Source: SB21 sp964535295
GTDB taxonomy: Bacteria; CLD3; SB21
Assembly (NCBI GenBank): GCA_964535295.1
Contig: CAZHUW010000047.1
Location: 1 to 18,876, forward strand
DNA: 18,876 bases
Direction: 5' to 3'
In this document: positions 7,734 through 14,855 of the stretch, in pieces
How the letters are laid out: each line of letters begins with the position of its first letter
Position numbering within the stretch: position 1 is the stretch's first letter
The notes under the pieces: generated by a model
Seen by the model: the letters and a program-made list of their open reading frames with translations, nothing else
Told to the model about the DNA's origin: nothing
Databases searched by the model: none
Made by a program: the position numbers and the translations under genes

Positions 7734-8903
7734 TCATCGGTTTTCCGTATGATGCATACCGAGACGGATATTCACTGCATCCGTTTGCCGCTGTTTGTAT
7801 TTGGTATGACTGGCATCGCCCATCTCATTGTTCTGGTAGTTCATTTGATCCATAATCTGAAATTCGACCGTAACGAATATGACCCGCCCCAGATCGATAA
7901 AATCGGGCGTATACAGCATCTCATCGACACGGATCGGGATATCACTGACGAAATTGATCACCCGAAATTCGTTGCTGGTGTGTTCATTTTCCGTAAAAAA
8001 GCTGAGCTGGCGCGAGACATTACTTTTTCTTTTCAGATATTCAGCATAATGCCGAAAAGAAGGAAAATGCTCAAGCAGGTCCGGGAACGAAATCAGGTTA
8101 TTGTGCGATCCGCCGGGTATGATGTAATTGAAGGGGCAGATCGTTCGCCCCAAAAAATATAACATGGGCAATATGTCCGCAACCGTTGAAGTAATGATAC
8201 GAAAACGTATCTTGTCGTAGATCGCCGCCGCATGATTTTCTTTTTTGGCCAGTAATTTGGAGATCATGGCGGATTTGTCTTTATGGCTGCCATAAAAATC
8301 AACAATATGAAATCCTTCATCCTGCATAGTGCGCACTGCATTCCCAACTTTTCTCTCCACCGCTTTAAAAATGTCCGATGCCCTTAATTCGCACCGGTGC
8401 AGCAATTCCCTTCCGTCGATATGATTGATCGTATGCATGATCTTCAGCAACATACAGGCATAGGTCTGGATATTCGATCTTCGGAAGGAACGAGACGCCA
8501 TTGTAAAAAGTCGCTGGATCGTCATATCCGGGCCCTTCAGTTCCGCCGGAATACGGTGCGGGTAACGTTCATCCAGATACTTCAACGCTTCGAGACGTAT
8601 CTTATCAAGCCTTTTTTGATCCTGTACATTATGAATATCATAACCATTGACCTGTAAAAAAAGGTCGATCTCGCTCTCTGTTCTGAAATCCAAACGAAAC
8701 CAGTCAATGACCGAATCGCCTTGCAAAACCAGTCGGATGGCCTCCAGATCGCTGATACTCATCTTACTGATGTAGAGGGCCTCTTCCGGTGAAAGATCGT
8801 TAAGCGGAGCACTCTTCGGCAGTATGGTAACGTTTCTCATCATGGATGCATTATTCTCATAGTTGGAGTTTATCACAGTTCCTCTTAGGCTATGCCTTGA
8901 CAT
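7734..8903 (-). CDS. Divergent RelA/SpoT-like nucleotidyltransferase candidate (conserved protein of unknown function)
   Basis: A 389-residue soluble protein without signal peptide or membrane segment. I do not recognise it as a characterised enzyme; it may belong to an already catalogued hypothetical family. Its second half lines up by eye with the RelA/SpoT synthetase core. A lysine ladder at 205-221 (G-S-H-K-D-K then S-K-L-L-A-K-K) matches the G-R-x-K...S-I-x-x-K-M block. D230 lies in I-Y-D-K-I-R-F-R-I-I, and Y-I-I-P-G-G is at 260-265. E347 lies in V-E-F-Q-I, and G-D-A-S-H-T-K-Y-K (362-370) matches G-x-A-A-H-W-x-Y-K. Arginine before the first lysine and the G-Y-x-S-L-H tyrosine are missing. 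Residues 30-200 are helical, with no HD-hydrolase motif. The 8903 start overlaps the PHP gene by 14 bp; GTG at 8876 (V10) follows AGAGGA with a 3-nt gap, and ATGs at 8843/8840 are further options. Confidence 0.6.
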   Translation of the reverse strand: MSRHSLRGTVINSNYENNASMMRNVTILPKSAPLNDLSPEEALYISKMSISDLEAIRLVLQGDSVIDWFRLDFRTESEIDLFLQVNGYDIHNVQDQKRLDKIRLEALKYLDERYPHRIPAELKGPDMTIQRLFTMASRSFRRSNIQTYACMLLKIMHTINHIDGRELLHRCELRASDIFKAVERKVGNAVRTMQDEGFHIVDFYGSHKDKSAMISKLLAKKENHAAAIYDKIRFRIITSTVADILPMLYFLGRTICPFNYIIPGGSHNNLISFPDLLEHFPSFRHYAEYLKRKSNVSRQLSFFTENEHTSNEFRVINFVSDIPIRVDEMLYTPDFIDLGRVIFVTVEFQIMDQMNYQNNEMGDASHTKYKQRQTDAVNIRLGMHHTENR

Positions 8904-9747
8904 TTTGGGCCGCGAGTGATTTCATTTTTTCGATCACTTCGTAAGAGACCGGATATTTGCCGATAAAAATATTCCCGTCCCGTGCATGACAGTCGGATCC
9001 GCCGCATTCCAATAGCCCATGCTGCTTCACGATCCTTTGAAAATAACGGGAAGCATCGTCCGTATGCTTGGGATGGGTACATTCAATACCGTCAACCCCG
9101 GAAGAAATGACCTGATAAAGATATTTTTGTTTTATTCCGATAGAAGGGTGCGCAAGGAAAGCTACGCCCCCGGCATCATGAATAAGGCGGATCGCCATTT
9201 CCGGAGTGATCTTATACTTGTCCTCATACGCAGATGCGCCGTAACCTAAAAAATCCCTAAAGACGGAATTGGTGTCTTTTGCAAATCCGGCGTGAACGAC
9301 GGCATCGGCAATATGCGGACGGCCAACGGCGCCCTTTCCCGCGCGCGCCATAACCTGATCCATATCAACTCCGACTCCGAATCGGTTGAGTTTTTGTACA
9401 ATCTTCTCCGCACGATGAAAGCGTTCCTGTTTATACAACGTAACAGCTCTTCTGAATACCTCATCATGATGATCGAACAAATAGCCGAGAATATGGATGT
9501 CACGGTCATCGATCGTCGCGCTTAGCTCGATCCCGGTTAACACTTCTACATTATGGTTTACGCCGGCCGCTATGGCTTCATCCAGTCCGTCCACAGTATC
9601 GTGATCGGTCAGAGCGATCGCCCTCAAACCGGCTCCGGCTGCGTACGCTACAACCTGGGTCGGACTCAAAAACCCGTCGGAAAAATATGAATGAATATGC
9701 AGATCTGCATAGGTTGTTGCTGTTGTTGACATTTCTATTTCTGCCAT
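8890..9747 (-). CDS. PHP-domain phosphoesterase (RNase AM / nucleoside 3',5'-bisphosphate phosphatase type)
   Basis: A 285-residue stand-alone PHP protein, the usual length for the YciV/TrpH group. Known members remove the 3'-phosphate from pAp-type nucleotides or trim RNA 5' ends. The metal ligands are all present: D15-L-H17-I-H19-S, D48-H49-D50 in L-T-D-H-D-T, E74 in G-I-E-L-S, H85, H199 in F-L-A-H-P, and D251/H253 in G-G-S-D-C-H-A. The G-R-P-H-I-A block is at 141-146. The start ATG at 9747 shares one base with the upstream regulator's stop (TAATG) and has a GAGGT Shine-Dalgarno sequence 8 nt before it. M6 (9732) is a weaker alternative. The gene sits directly before, and overlaps, the RelA/SpoT-like gene, which hints at a shared nucleotide substrate; that link is inference. 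Confidence 0.9.
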   Translation of the reverse strand: MAEIEMSTTATTYADLHIHSYFSDGFLSPTQVVAYAAGAGLRAIALTDHDTVDGLDEAIAAGVNHNVEVLTGIELSATIDDRDIHILGYLFDHHDEVFRRAVTLYKQERFHRAEKIVQKLNRFGVGVDMDQVMARAGKGAVGRPHIADAVVHAGFAKDTNSVFRDFLGYGASAYEDKYKITPEMAIRLIHDAGGVAFLAHPSIGIKQKYLYQVISSGVDGIECTHPKHTDDASRYFQRIVKQHGLLECGGSDCHARDGNIFIGKYPVSYEVIEKMKSLAAQNVKA

Positions 9748-10838
9748 TATAATACCTCGCTAAGGGTAGGTACTTGCTTCTTAATGGCGAACCGAAGGCC
9801 GCCTAAATTCACCTCATTGTCGCACACCATCAGTAGCCACTCCATGCGGCCATGGATCTGTACCATGACGACGGTGCGATCGGTGAATTCAAGTGTCACC
9901 ATTTTCGGACCTCCGCCTTTGACCTCACTGTCAACTTTTGAAAAGTATTCCAATCCTTGCGGGATGAAATTCATCAGCGTCGTAATATCCATAACCGGGT
10001 CTTTTTTCTCATTAAAAAAAGAAGCCCGCGCAAATCCGGCACTGTCAACTATCGCAACAAGATCGACGCCTTTCACTTTGATAAAATCATTTAAAGAGGC
10101 TTTAATCTTGTCCAATTGTTCCTGCCGCGATATTTCTTTGATTTTTGATTTCGTCTCGGGCGTAACCTCATCCTTTCTGCGCATGGCCTCGAGCAGGAGG
10201 CTTTGCCAGCCCTGGGTTATGGTTTCTTTTTCTGGACGGGCATCTTTGCGGAACTCGAATTTTCCCGTTTCCCACGAGACAATCTTATAAAAAGCATCGT
10301 CTCCGACGATGTTTCCGCATTCCGCGTGAACGACATTGCCTTCATTAAAAAATATCAGTCCCTTTTCGTCATCTTTGGTTACCGCCAGTGCGGTCACCAT
10401 TCGTCCCAACACATTCATTTGGATCAGGTCTGAGAGTTGAAAATCCGTGACTTTCCCGTCAAAACCCTTTTTTTCGGTCAGCGCGTTGTGAATAAGATTT
10501 CTGAGATCTTCTATCTCGAACGGTTTTTCGATATAATATAACGAGCCGCGTGCGGAGGCTTCTTTTTGAACATCGGCGGAACCGAACGCCGTCATGATAA
10601 TGACTTTCGTCGATTGATACGTCTCCTTGATCTTGACCAGAAGATCAAGACCGGAAATGCCGGGCATTTTAATATCGCTTACCACGAGATCAATAGGAAT
10701 CTGTGAAAGCAGGTTCAGTGCCTCCTGGCCGTTATTCACACAAATAACCTCATACATGTCCTTGTCTTTGACCAGGTGTTTCGAAATACTCCACGTAAGG
10801 TCTTCTTCGTCGTCTACAACCAATACTTTTTTCCGCAT
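9747..10838 (-). CDS. Response regulator with DUF4388 and roadblock/LC7-like C-terminal domain
   Basis: A 363-residue three-part regulator. Residues 1-120 are a canonical receiver: acidic pair D9-D10, phosphoacceptor D55 in V-S-D-I-K-M-P-G, T83 and K105 in I-E-K-P-F. Residues about 126-225 match DUF4388 (PatA N-terminal-like), with F-Q-L-S-D-L-I-Q-M, L-I-F-F-N-E-G-N-V-V-H-A and A-F-Y-K-I-V-S-W-E-T-G-K-F. Residues about 240-355 look like a roadblock/LC7 fold (V-D-L-V-A-I-V-D-S-A-G-F-A followed by helices and the V-M-V-Q-I-H strand). There is no DNA-binding domain, so output is probably through protein contacts, as with small-GTPase regulators of the MglB type. AAAGGA at 10844-10849 lies 5 nt before the ATG. 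The upstream kinase gene is 30 bp away and is the obvious partner. Confidence 0.88.
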   Translation of the reverse strand: MRKKVLVVDDEEDLTWSISKHLVKDKDMYEVICVNNGQEALNLLSQIPIDLVVSDIKMPGISGLDLLVKIKETYQSTKVIIMTAFGSADVQKEASARGSLYYIEKPFEIEDLRNLIHNALTEKKGFDGKVTDFQLSDLIQMNVLGRMVTALAVTKDDEKGLIFFNEGNVVHAECGNIVGDDAFYKIVSWETGKFEFRKDARPEKETITQGWQSLLLEAMRRKDEVTPETKSKIKEISRQEQLDKIKASLNDFIKVKGVDLVAIVDSAGFARASFFNEKKDPVMDITTLMNFIPQGLEYFSKVDSEVKGGGPKMVTLEFTDRTVVMVQIHGRMEWLLMVCDNEVNLGGLRFAIKKQVPTLSEVL

Positions 10839-10868
10839 ACGTTTCCTTTGTCAATTTTTGTCCAGCCG

Positions 10869-12977
10869 TTAAAGAGCCGCTTGAACCTGCTCCGGCGGCA
10901 AGGGTTCGAGACTCTCATTCAGCGGGAGCAGCAATATAAATGTTGTCCCTTTATTTTCCATGCTCTCCACAAGGATTTCTCCGCCGTGCTCCTCCACAAT
11001 CCTGTATACGATCGACAACCCCAAACCGATTCCGTTAGGTTTTGTCGTATAGAATGCGTCAAAAATGGATCTCAATTGTTCTCTTGGAATACCTTTGCCT
11101 GTATCGGTAACACGGATCTCGACGACCTCGTGTTCTTCATGGAATTTCGGCGGCAGGGTTTTCCGTACCAGCATCGCCTGAACGGTTAATGTGCCGCCTT
11201 TTTCCATTGCATCCAGCGCATTCATCATCAAATTGATCATAACTTGCTGAATCTGATTTTCATCGATAAAAAGCGGCGGCAGAAACGGATCATACATCTC
11301 TTCAAGCCGTACGTGGTCGTGTTCGATCCGTTCATGCATCAATTCGCGTATCTCTTTCACAATGGCGCGAAAATCACACTGTTTTTTTTCGGGACGAACC
11401 GGACGCGCATAGGTAAAAAAAGCTTTCAGCAACTCATTGAGCCGGTTGATCTGTTTTATGATCCGTTGAACATATTCCATTCGGTGATCATCCGATTTCA
11501 TTTCTTTTTCAAGAACTTGCGCCATGGTTTTGATCCCGGCAAGCGGGTTCCTGATCTCGTGGGCAATCGCGCTGGTCAGAATGCCGGACGATGCCAGCCG
11601 GTCCATACGCATGATGGTTTGCCGCATCTCTCTTATTTGTGTAATATCGCGGAAACTGATAATGTATCCTACCATACGGTGTCCGCTGTCGTACCGCACC
11701 GTGGTGGTATATCCGATGAAGATCTCGCGCTGATTTTTCGTCATGACGCGAAGCTCCGTACTGGCCGGTACGTTTTCTTTGTCCTGAATCGGCTTCATCA
11801 GGATAGCGGCCGTTTCTTTCCCAAAAACATCGGACAAATGCCGGTCCAGAAGTCCCGATTCCGGATATTCAAGAATATTGAAACTGGCCCGGTTGGCAAA
11901 AAGTATCTTGCCGGAAAAATCGATCGTAATGAGGCCCGAACCGATATTCTGCAGAATACTTTCATTGAAGTTTTTGAGATCGACCAACGCGTGCGTCGCT
12001 GCCGTGATCTGTTCCTGCAGGTTCTTATTAAAATCGGACAATTTATTGAATAACTGAAGGTTCTCTATCGCAAGCGCAACCTGTCCGCAGAGCGTCATTA
12101 GCACGGCCAGATCGTTGGTGGTAAAATCGGATTGATCAATTTTATTGTAGATCTGGAGCACACCTATCAGGCGCCCACGGATGAATATCGGTGAACACAC
12201 CAAGGCCTGAATTTCCATTTGATATAACGCGGAACAGGCATCGGGAAAACGATCATCTTCTTTGGTACTATTAATGATAATGGGTTTTTCACTATGCGCC
12301 ACAAAATCGTAGATCGGCCTGCCAGGCAGGATCGTTTGGGAAAAATATTCCGGATCCATCTTGGAAGAACAAGTATCCAGGACCCATTCTTCTTCTTTAA
12401 GTGAAACAAGACAGCAGCCTTCAACATTAAACGCTTCACGCACATTATTTACGATTTCCGTCAGCACTTTACGCTGGTCTTTTATAGAAATCACAATGCG
12501 CGCGATCTCCGAAAGTATCTTCAGCTCGTGATTTTTCTCCGCCAGTTTCCTTTTTTCATCTTCTTTTTCCTCGATCTGCCTTTCCAACCGGTCGTGCAGA
12601 TGCTTGATCCTCAGAAGCGTGACCACCCGTGTCAGCAGTTCGACCCTATTGAACGGTTTGGGAATATATTCGTCGGCGCCGGCCTCGATCGCGCTCGTAC
12701 GTGTCACGTGGTCCTTGATTTCAGACAATATCATAGCCGGAATATGACGCGTCCGCTCGCTTTCTTTGAGGAGACGGCAGACCTGGAAACCGTCTATCTC
12801 CGGTGTATCCGAAGCTACCAGGACCAGGTCGAAATTCAGCGACTTTACTTTGTCGAGGACATCGTGTCCGTCCACCGCCTTCTCCACTTCGTAATCATTG
12901 GCCTCCAGTACGGTCATCAACATGATTTCCGATTTCGGAGAAGGGTCGCAGATCAATATTTTGGAACGTGTACTCAT
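10869..12977 (-). CDS. REC-GAF-PAS histidine kinase with a degenerate receiver domain
   Basis: A 702-residue cytoplasmic sensor kinase with no transmembrane segment. The receiver is at 1-122, a coiled coil at about 125-160 and a GAF domain at about 165-310 (V-C-S-P-I-F-I-R-G-R-L-I-G-V-L near 260-274). A PAS domain lies at about 337-450. The dimerisation domain has H473 in I-A-H-E-I-R-N-P-L, and an ATPase domain spans about 575-692. Its N box is M-I-N-L-M-M-N-A-L-D-A-M, G1 is D-T-G-K-G-I-P and G2 is G-I-G-L-G-L-S-I. The receiver lacks its phosphoacceptor: alanine (A55) stands where the aspartate belongs, and only one acidic residue (D11) remains at the N-terminal pair, while K107 is kept. It is the first gene of the long - strand set. 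A TATATTTA box at 13005-13012 is a weak candidate -10. Confidence 0.93.
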   Translation of the reverse strand: MSTRSKILICDPSPKSEIMLMTVLEANDYEVEKAVDGHDVLDKVKSLNFDLVLVASDTPEIDGFQVCRLLKESERTRHIPAMILSEIKDHVTRTSAIEAGADEYIPKPFNRVELLTRVVTLLRIKHLHDRLERQIEEKEDEKRKLAEKNHELKILSEIARIVISIKDQRKVLTEIVNNVREAFNVEGCCLVSLKEEEWVLDTCSSKMDPEYFSQTILPGRPIYDFVAHSEKPIIINSTKEDDRFPDACSALYQMEIQALVCSPIFIRGRLIGVLQIYNKIDQSDFTTNDLAVLMTLCGQVALAIENLQLFNKLSDFNKNLQEQITAATHALVDLKNFNESILQNIGSGLITIDFSGKILFANRASFNILEYPESGLLDRHLSDVFGKETAAILMKPIQDKENVPASTELRVMTKNQREIFIGYTTTVRYDSGHRMVGYIISFRDITQIREMRQTIMRMDRLASSGILTSAIAHEIRNPLAGIKTMAQVLEKEMKSDDHRMEYVQRIIKQINRLNELLKAFFTYARPVRPEKKQCDFRAIVKEIRELMHERIEHDHVRLEEMYDPFLPPLFIDENQIQQVMINLMMNALDAMEKGGTLTVQAMLVRKTLPPKFHEEHEVVEIRVTDTGKGIPREQLRSIFDAFYTTKPNGIGLGLSIVYRIVEEHGGEILVESMENKGTTFILLLPLNESLEPLPPEQVQAAL

Positions 12978-13042
12978 ATCGGGATTGTATTCGAAAAAAG
13001 ATGTTAAATATAATTTTTTTCTTTCAGAAAATCCATAAATAT

Positions 13043-13068
13043 AAAAGCCAACCGCAGGGTTGGCTTTT
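13043..13068 (-). terminator. Intrinsic terminator after the Crp/Fnr gene
   Basis: A perfect 11-bp inverted repeat (AAAAGCCAACC / GGTTGGCTTTT) flanks a GCAG loop. On the - strand the stem ends in TTTT, and it lies 23 bp after the Crp/Fnr stop codon. Because the arms end in AAAA and TTTT, the structure is symmetric and could also act on + strand transcription. It separates the Crp/Fnr unit from the kinase gene at 12977. Confidence 0.88.
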
Positions 13069-13091
13069 CATTGGACACATGTAAATCGAAC

Positions 13092-13793
13092 TTAGATAAA
13101 ACTTTTTTTGAATCGTTCGTAATCGAGAATGATCAAGCGGCTGCCTTCTTTGACGACATAATTGTCGTTGATCAAACGTTGGATAACGCGTGAGATCGTT
13201 TCGCGCGATGTACCGGCCATATTGGCCAGATCCTGCTGTGTTGGCAGATTTTCAATCGTGACCCGGTTTTCCCGAAGAAACCCGATATCTTCGGCTAACC
13301 GATGCAGCGTTCCCGTTACTTTGCCGGTTGCGTTCTTCAAGGACAAGCTCTTGATCTGTGAATCGGACTTACGCATACGTCCAGCTAATTCCCGAAGTAA
13401 CTGGATCGCGATCTGAGGAAATTCATTCAGAAGGCTCAGAAAATCTTCCCGGTTGATCAATAGCATCTCGGCATCTTTAATGACCGTCACGTTTGCGGAA
13501 CGTGATTGTCCGTCAAGCAGGGAAAGTTCGCCGAAAAAATCCCCCTCCGCCATCACGGCAAGAATCACTTCGCGTCCGTCTTCACTGATGCGGGAAATCT
13601 TGACCTGTCCGCTCATGAGAATAAACATGGTCTGGCCGGCCTCTTCTTCGATCAGGATCATGCTGTCTTTTCGGTACTTCCGCTGATGGGTCACCGCAAC
13701 TATTTTTTCGAGATCTTTTGAACTGATCCCGCTGAAAATAGGTACTTTCTTAAGAATGTCTATCTTGTTGTAAGAAGAAGTTCCGTCGCTCAT
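13092..13793 (-). CDS. Crp/Fnr-family transcriptional regulator
   Basis: With the start at 13793 the protein has 233 residues. The N-terminal cyclic-nucleotide-binding fold (about 11-130) keeps the phosphate-binding cassette: F-F-G-E-L-S-L-L-D-G at 86-95 followed by R98-S99-A100. A cyclic nucleotide ligand is therefore plausible. A long dimer helix is at about 125-150, and the winged helix at about 155-230 has the helix-turn-helix T-Q-Q-D-L-A-N-M-A-G-T-S-R-E-T-I-S-R. There are no cysteines for an FNR-type iron-sulfur cluster in this form. The frame continues to an ATG at 13862, but that start would place a good sigma-70-type promoter inside the gene, so 13793 is preferred. No Shine-Dalgarno sequence is visible. 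The gene is probably monocistronic: own promoter upstream, strong terminator downstream. Confidence 0.92.
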   Translation of the reverse strand: MSDGTSSYNKIDILKKVPIFSGISSKDLEKIVAVTHQRKYRKDSMILIEEEAGQTMFILMSGQVKISRISEDGREVILAVMAEGDFFGELSLLDGQSRSANVTVIKDAEMLLINREDFLSLLNEFPQIAIQLLRELAGRMRKSDSQIKSLSLKNATGKVTGTLHRLAEDIGFLRENRVTIENLPTQQDLANMAGTSRETISRVIQRLINDNYVVKEGSRLIILDYERFKKSFI

Positions 13794-13825
13794 ATGGGAA
13801 GACGTTTGGTATTTAAATATAAACG

Positions 13826-13854
13826 CTGTGGAAAAGTTACTTTTTTCACCACAG
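13826..13854. promoter_or_regulatory. Inverted repeat overlapping the Crp/Fnr gene promoter (operator candidate)
   Basis: CTGTGG at 13826-13831 and CCACAG at 13849-13854 form a perfect 6-bp inverted repeat with a 17-bp spacer. A second, off-centre dyad AAAAGT-T-ACTTTT (13832-13844) lies inside it. Both cover the predicted -10 region and spacer of the promoter at 13834-13862. A site in this position would suit autorepression by the Crp/Fnr protein, but it is not the classical TGTGA-N6-TCACA sequence. Confidence 0.4.
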
Positions 13855-13862
13855 AGAGTCAA
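13834..13862 (-). promoter_or_regulatory. Predicted promoter of the Crp/Fnr gene
   Basis: On the - strand a TTGACT -35 element (13857-13862) is separated by exactly 17 bp from a TAACTT -10 element (13834-13839). Transcription would begin near 13827, about 34 nt before the ATG at 13793. The -35 match is 5 of 6 to consensus and the -10 match is 4 of 6. The position supports the later start codon of the gene. Confidence 0.55.
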
Positions 13863-13878
13863 GGGAATATTCGGCTAT

Positions 13879-14787
13879 CTACGGGACCAAGACTTTAAGC
13901 TGCCCGGGCATAACGGTGAAGGTCAATGGATTGGATGTCACGCGGGGCTCGCCGTCCGCATGATAATACACGGCTGATTCGGGAAAAACTTCTACTTTCT
14001 TTGTTCTCAACATGTTGGTTTCCGCGATCTTATCGATCGTTCCGTCAAAAAGACGCCATCCGTTCAATAATCCCTTTATCAGGGTCATGTCTTGAATGAT
14101 ACACAAATCAAGATAACCGTCATCGGGAACGGCATGAGGGGCAATTTTTGCTCCGTTGCCGTACTCTCTTGTATTGGCTACCGCTAAAATGAACGGCCGG
14201 GCAAAGATCTCCCTGTCATTGACCTTGATCCGCATCGGGACCGGCTTGAACTTTGAATAGGACATAACGGAAAGAGAAACATAGGAAAACAAACCGCGGC
14301 GCCCGCTACGTTCATTGAATAATTTACCGATAAACGCGTCATACCCTATTCCGGAAAAACCGAAAAATAGTTTCCGGTGCTCCCCGTCGGTGATCTCGCC
14401 CACATCGATCATCCGATATGACTCACGAAGAATCACCCTTAGCGCTTTCTCTTTGTTCATCGGTATCATAAGCCCGCGGGCCAAGCCGTTTCCGGAACCG
14501 TAAGGAATCAGGGTCATGGCCGTATTGGAGCCCAAAAGCCCCTGAGCAGTCTCATTGGCCGTTCCGTCGCCACCCACCGCCGCAACGATGTCGAACTTTT
14601 CCTGTGCAAAATGCCGTGCAACTTCTGTGGCGTCGCCCGCACTGCGCGTAAGATGGATTTCAATTTTATATCGATCGTCAAATATCTTATGGCACAGTGA
14701 ACTCACTTCATCGTATGCGCCCTTGTTAATCCCCGCTTTGGGATTGACTACAAAACCGATCTTTTTCGTTTCACGATTTTCGATTAT
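13879..14787 (-). CDS. Diacylglycerol/lipid kinase family protein (YegS/BmrU type) with a non-standard start
   Basis: The catalytic domain is clear: G-G-D-G-T-A-N-E and the later P-Y-G-S-G-N-G-L-A-R-G-L motif of DAGK/sphingosine-kinase-like enzymes. These phosphorylate lipid hydroxyls with ATP at the inner membrane face. The first conventional start in frame is GTG at 14706 (275 residues), but the in-frame codons upstream encode K-K-I-G-F-V-V-N-P-K-A-G, the conserved first strand and N-P-K-A-G loop. No ATG, GTG or TTG exists between the upstream stop at 14823 and 14706. I place the start at ATA 14787 (302 residues), because AGGAG at 14792-14796 lies 4 nt before it; ATC at 14784 is 7 nt away. 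Alternatively one A was lost from the run at 14762-14766, which would put GTG 14774 in frame. It lies 68 bp after comF. Confidence 0.85.
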   Translation of the reverse strand: MIENRETKKIGFVVNPKAGINKGAYDEVSSLCHKIFDDRYKIEIHLTRSAGDATEVARHFAQEKFDIVAAVGGDGTANETAQGLLGSNTAMTLIPYGSGNGLARGLMIPMNKEKALRVILRESYRMIDVGEITDGEHRKLFFGFSGIGYDAFIGKLFNERSGRRGLFSYVSLSVMSYSKFKPVPMRIKVNDREIFARPFILAVANTREYGNGAKIAPHAVPDDGYLDLCIIQDMTLIKGLLNGWRLFDGTIDKIAETNMLRTKKVEVFPESAVYYHADGEPRVTSNPLTFTVMPGQLKVLVP

Positions 14788-14855
14788 TTTACTCCTACAA
14801 AAAGGAAAGCAATATGGGAATTAAATAGGTACCAAACAAGATAACAAATATTCTT

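Noticed and set aside
7734..9747. RelA-like gene plus neighbour as a toxic alarmone-synthetase toxin-antitoxin pair
   Set aside because: Such toxins are usually short and paired with a small antitoxin gene. This protein has 389 residues, the neighbour is a full-size metal-dependent phosphoesterase, and both are embedded in a long gene set.
11244..12053. A 269-codon + strand open frame opposite the histidine kinase
   Set aside because: It lies wholly antisense to the GAF-PAS-kinase gene with its clear domains, has no recognisable domain, and is a shadow of that gene's codon pattern. The same applies to the other + strand frames between 687 and 17058.
13794..13862. Extended N-terminus of the Crp/Fnr gene back to 13862
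   Set aside because: The extension would cover a well-spaced promoter and its dyad, and the family normally begins shortly before the I-F-S-G-I segment.
14772..14774. GTG at 14774 as the lipid kinase start
   Set aside because: In the given sequence it is out of frame with the kinase and reaches a stop after eight codons; it works only if one base is added to the A run.
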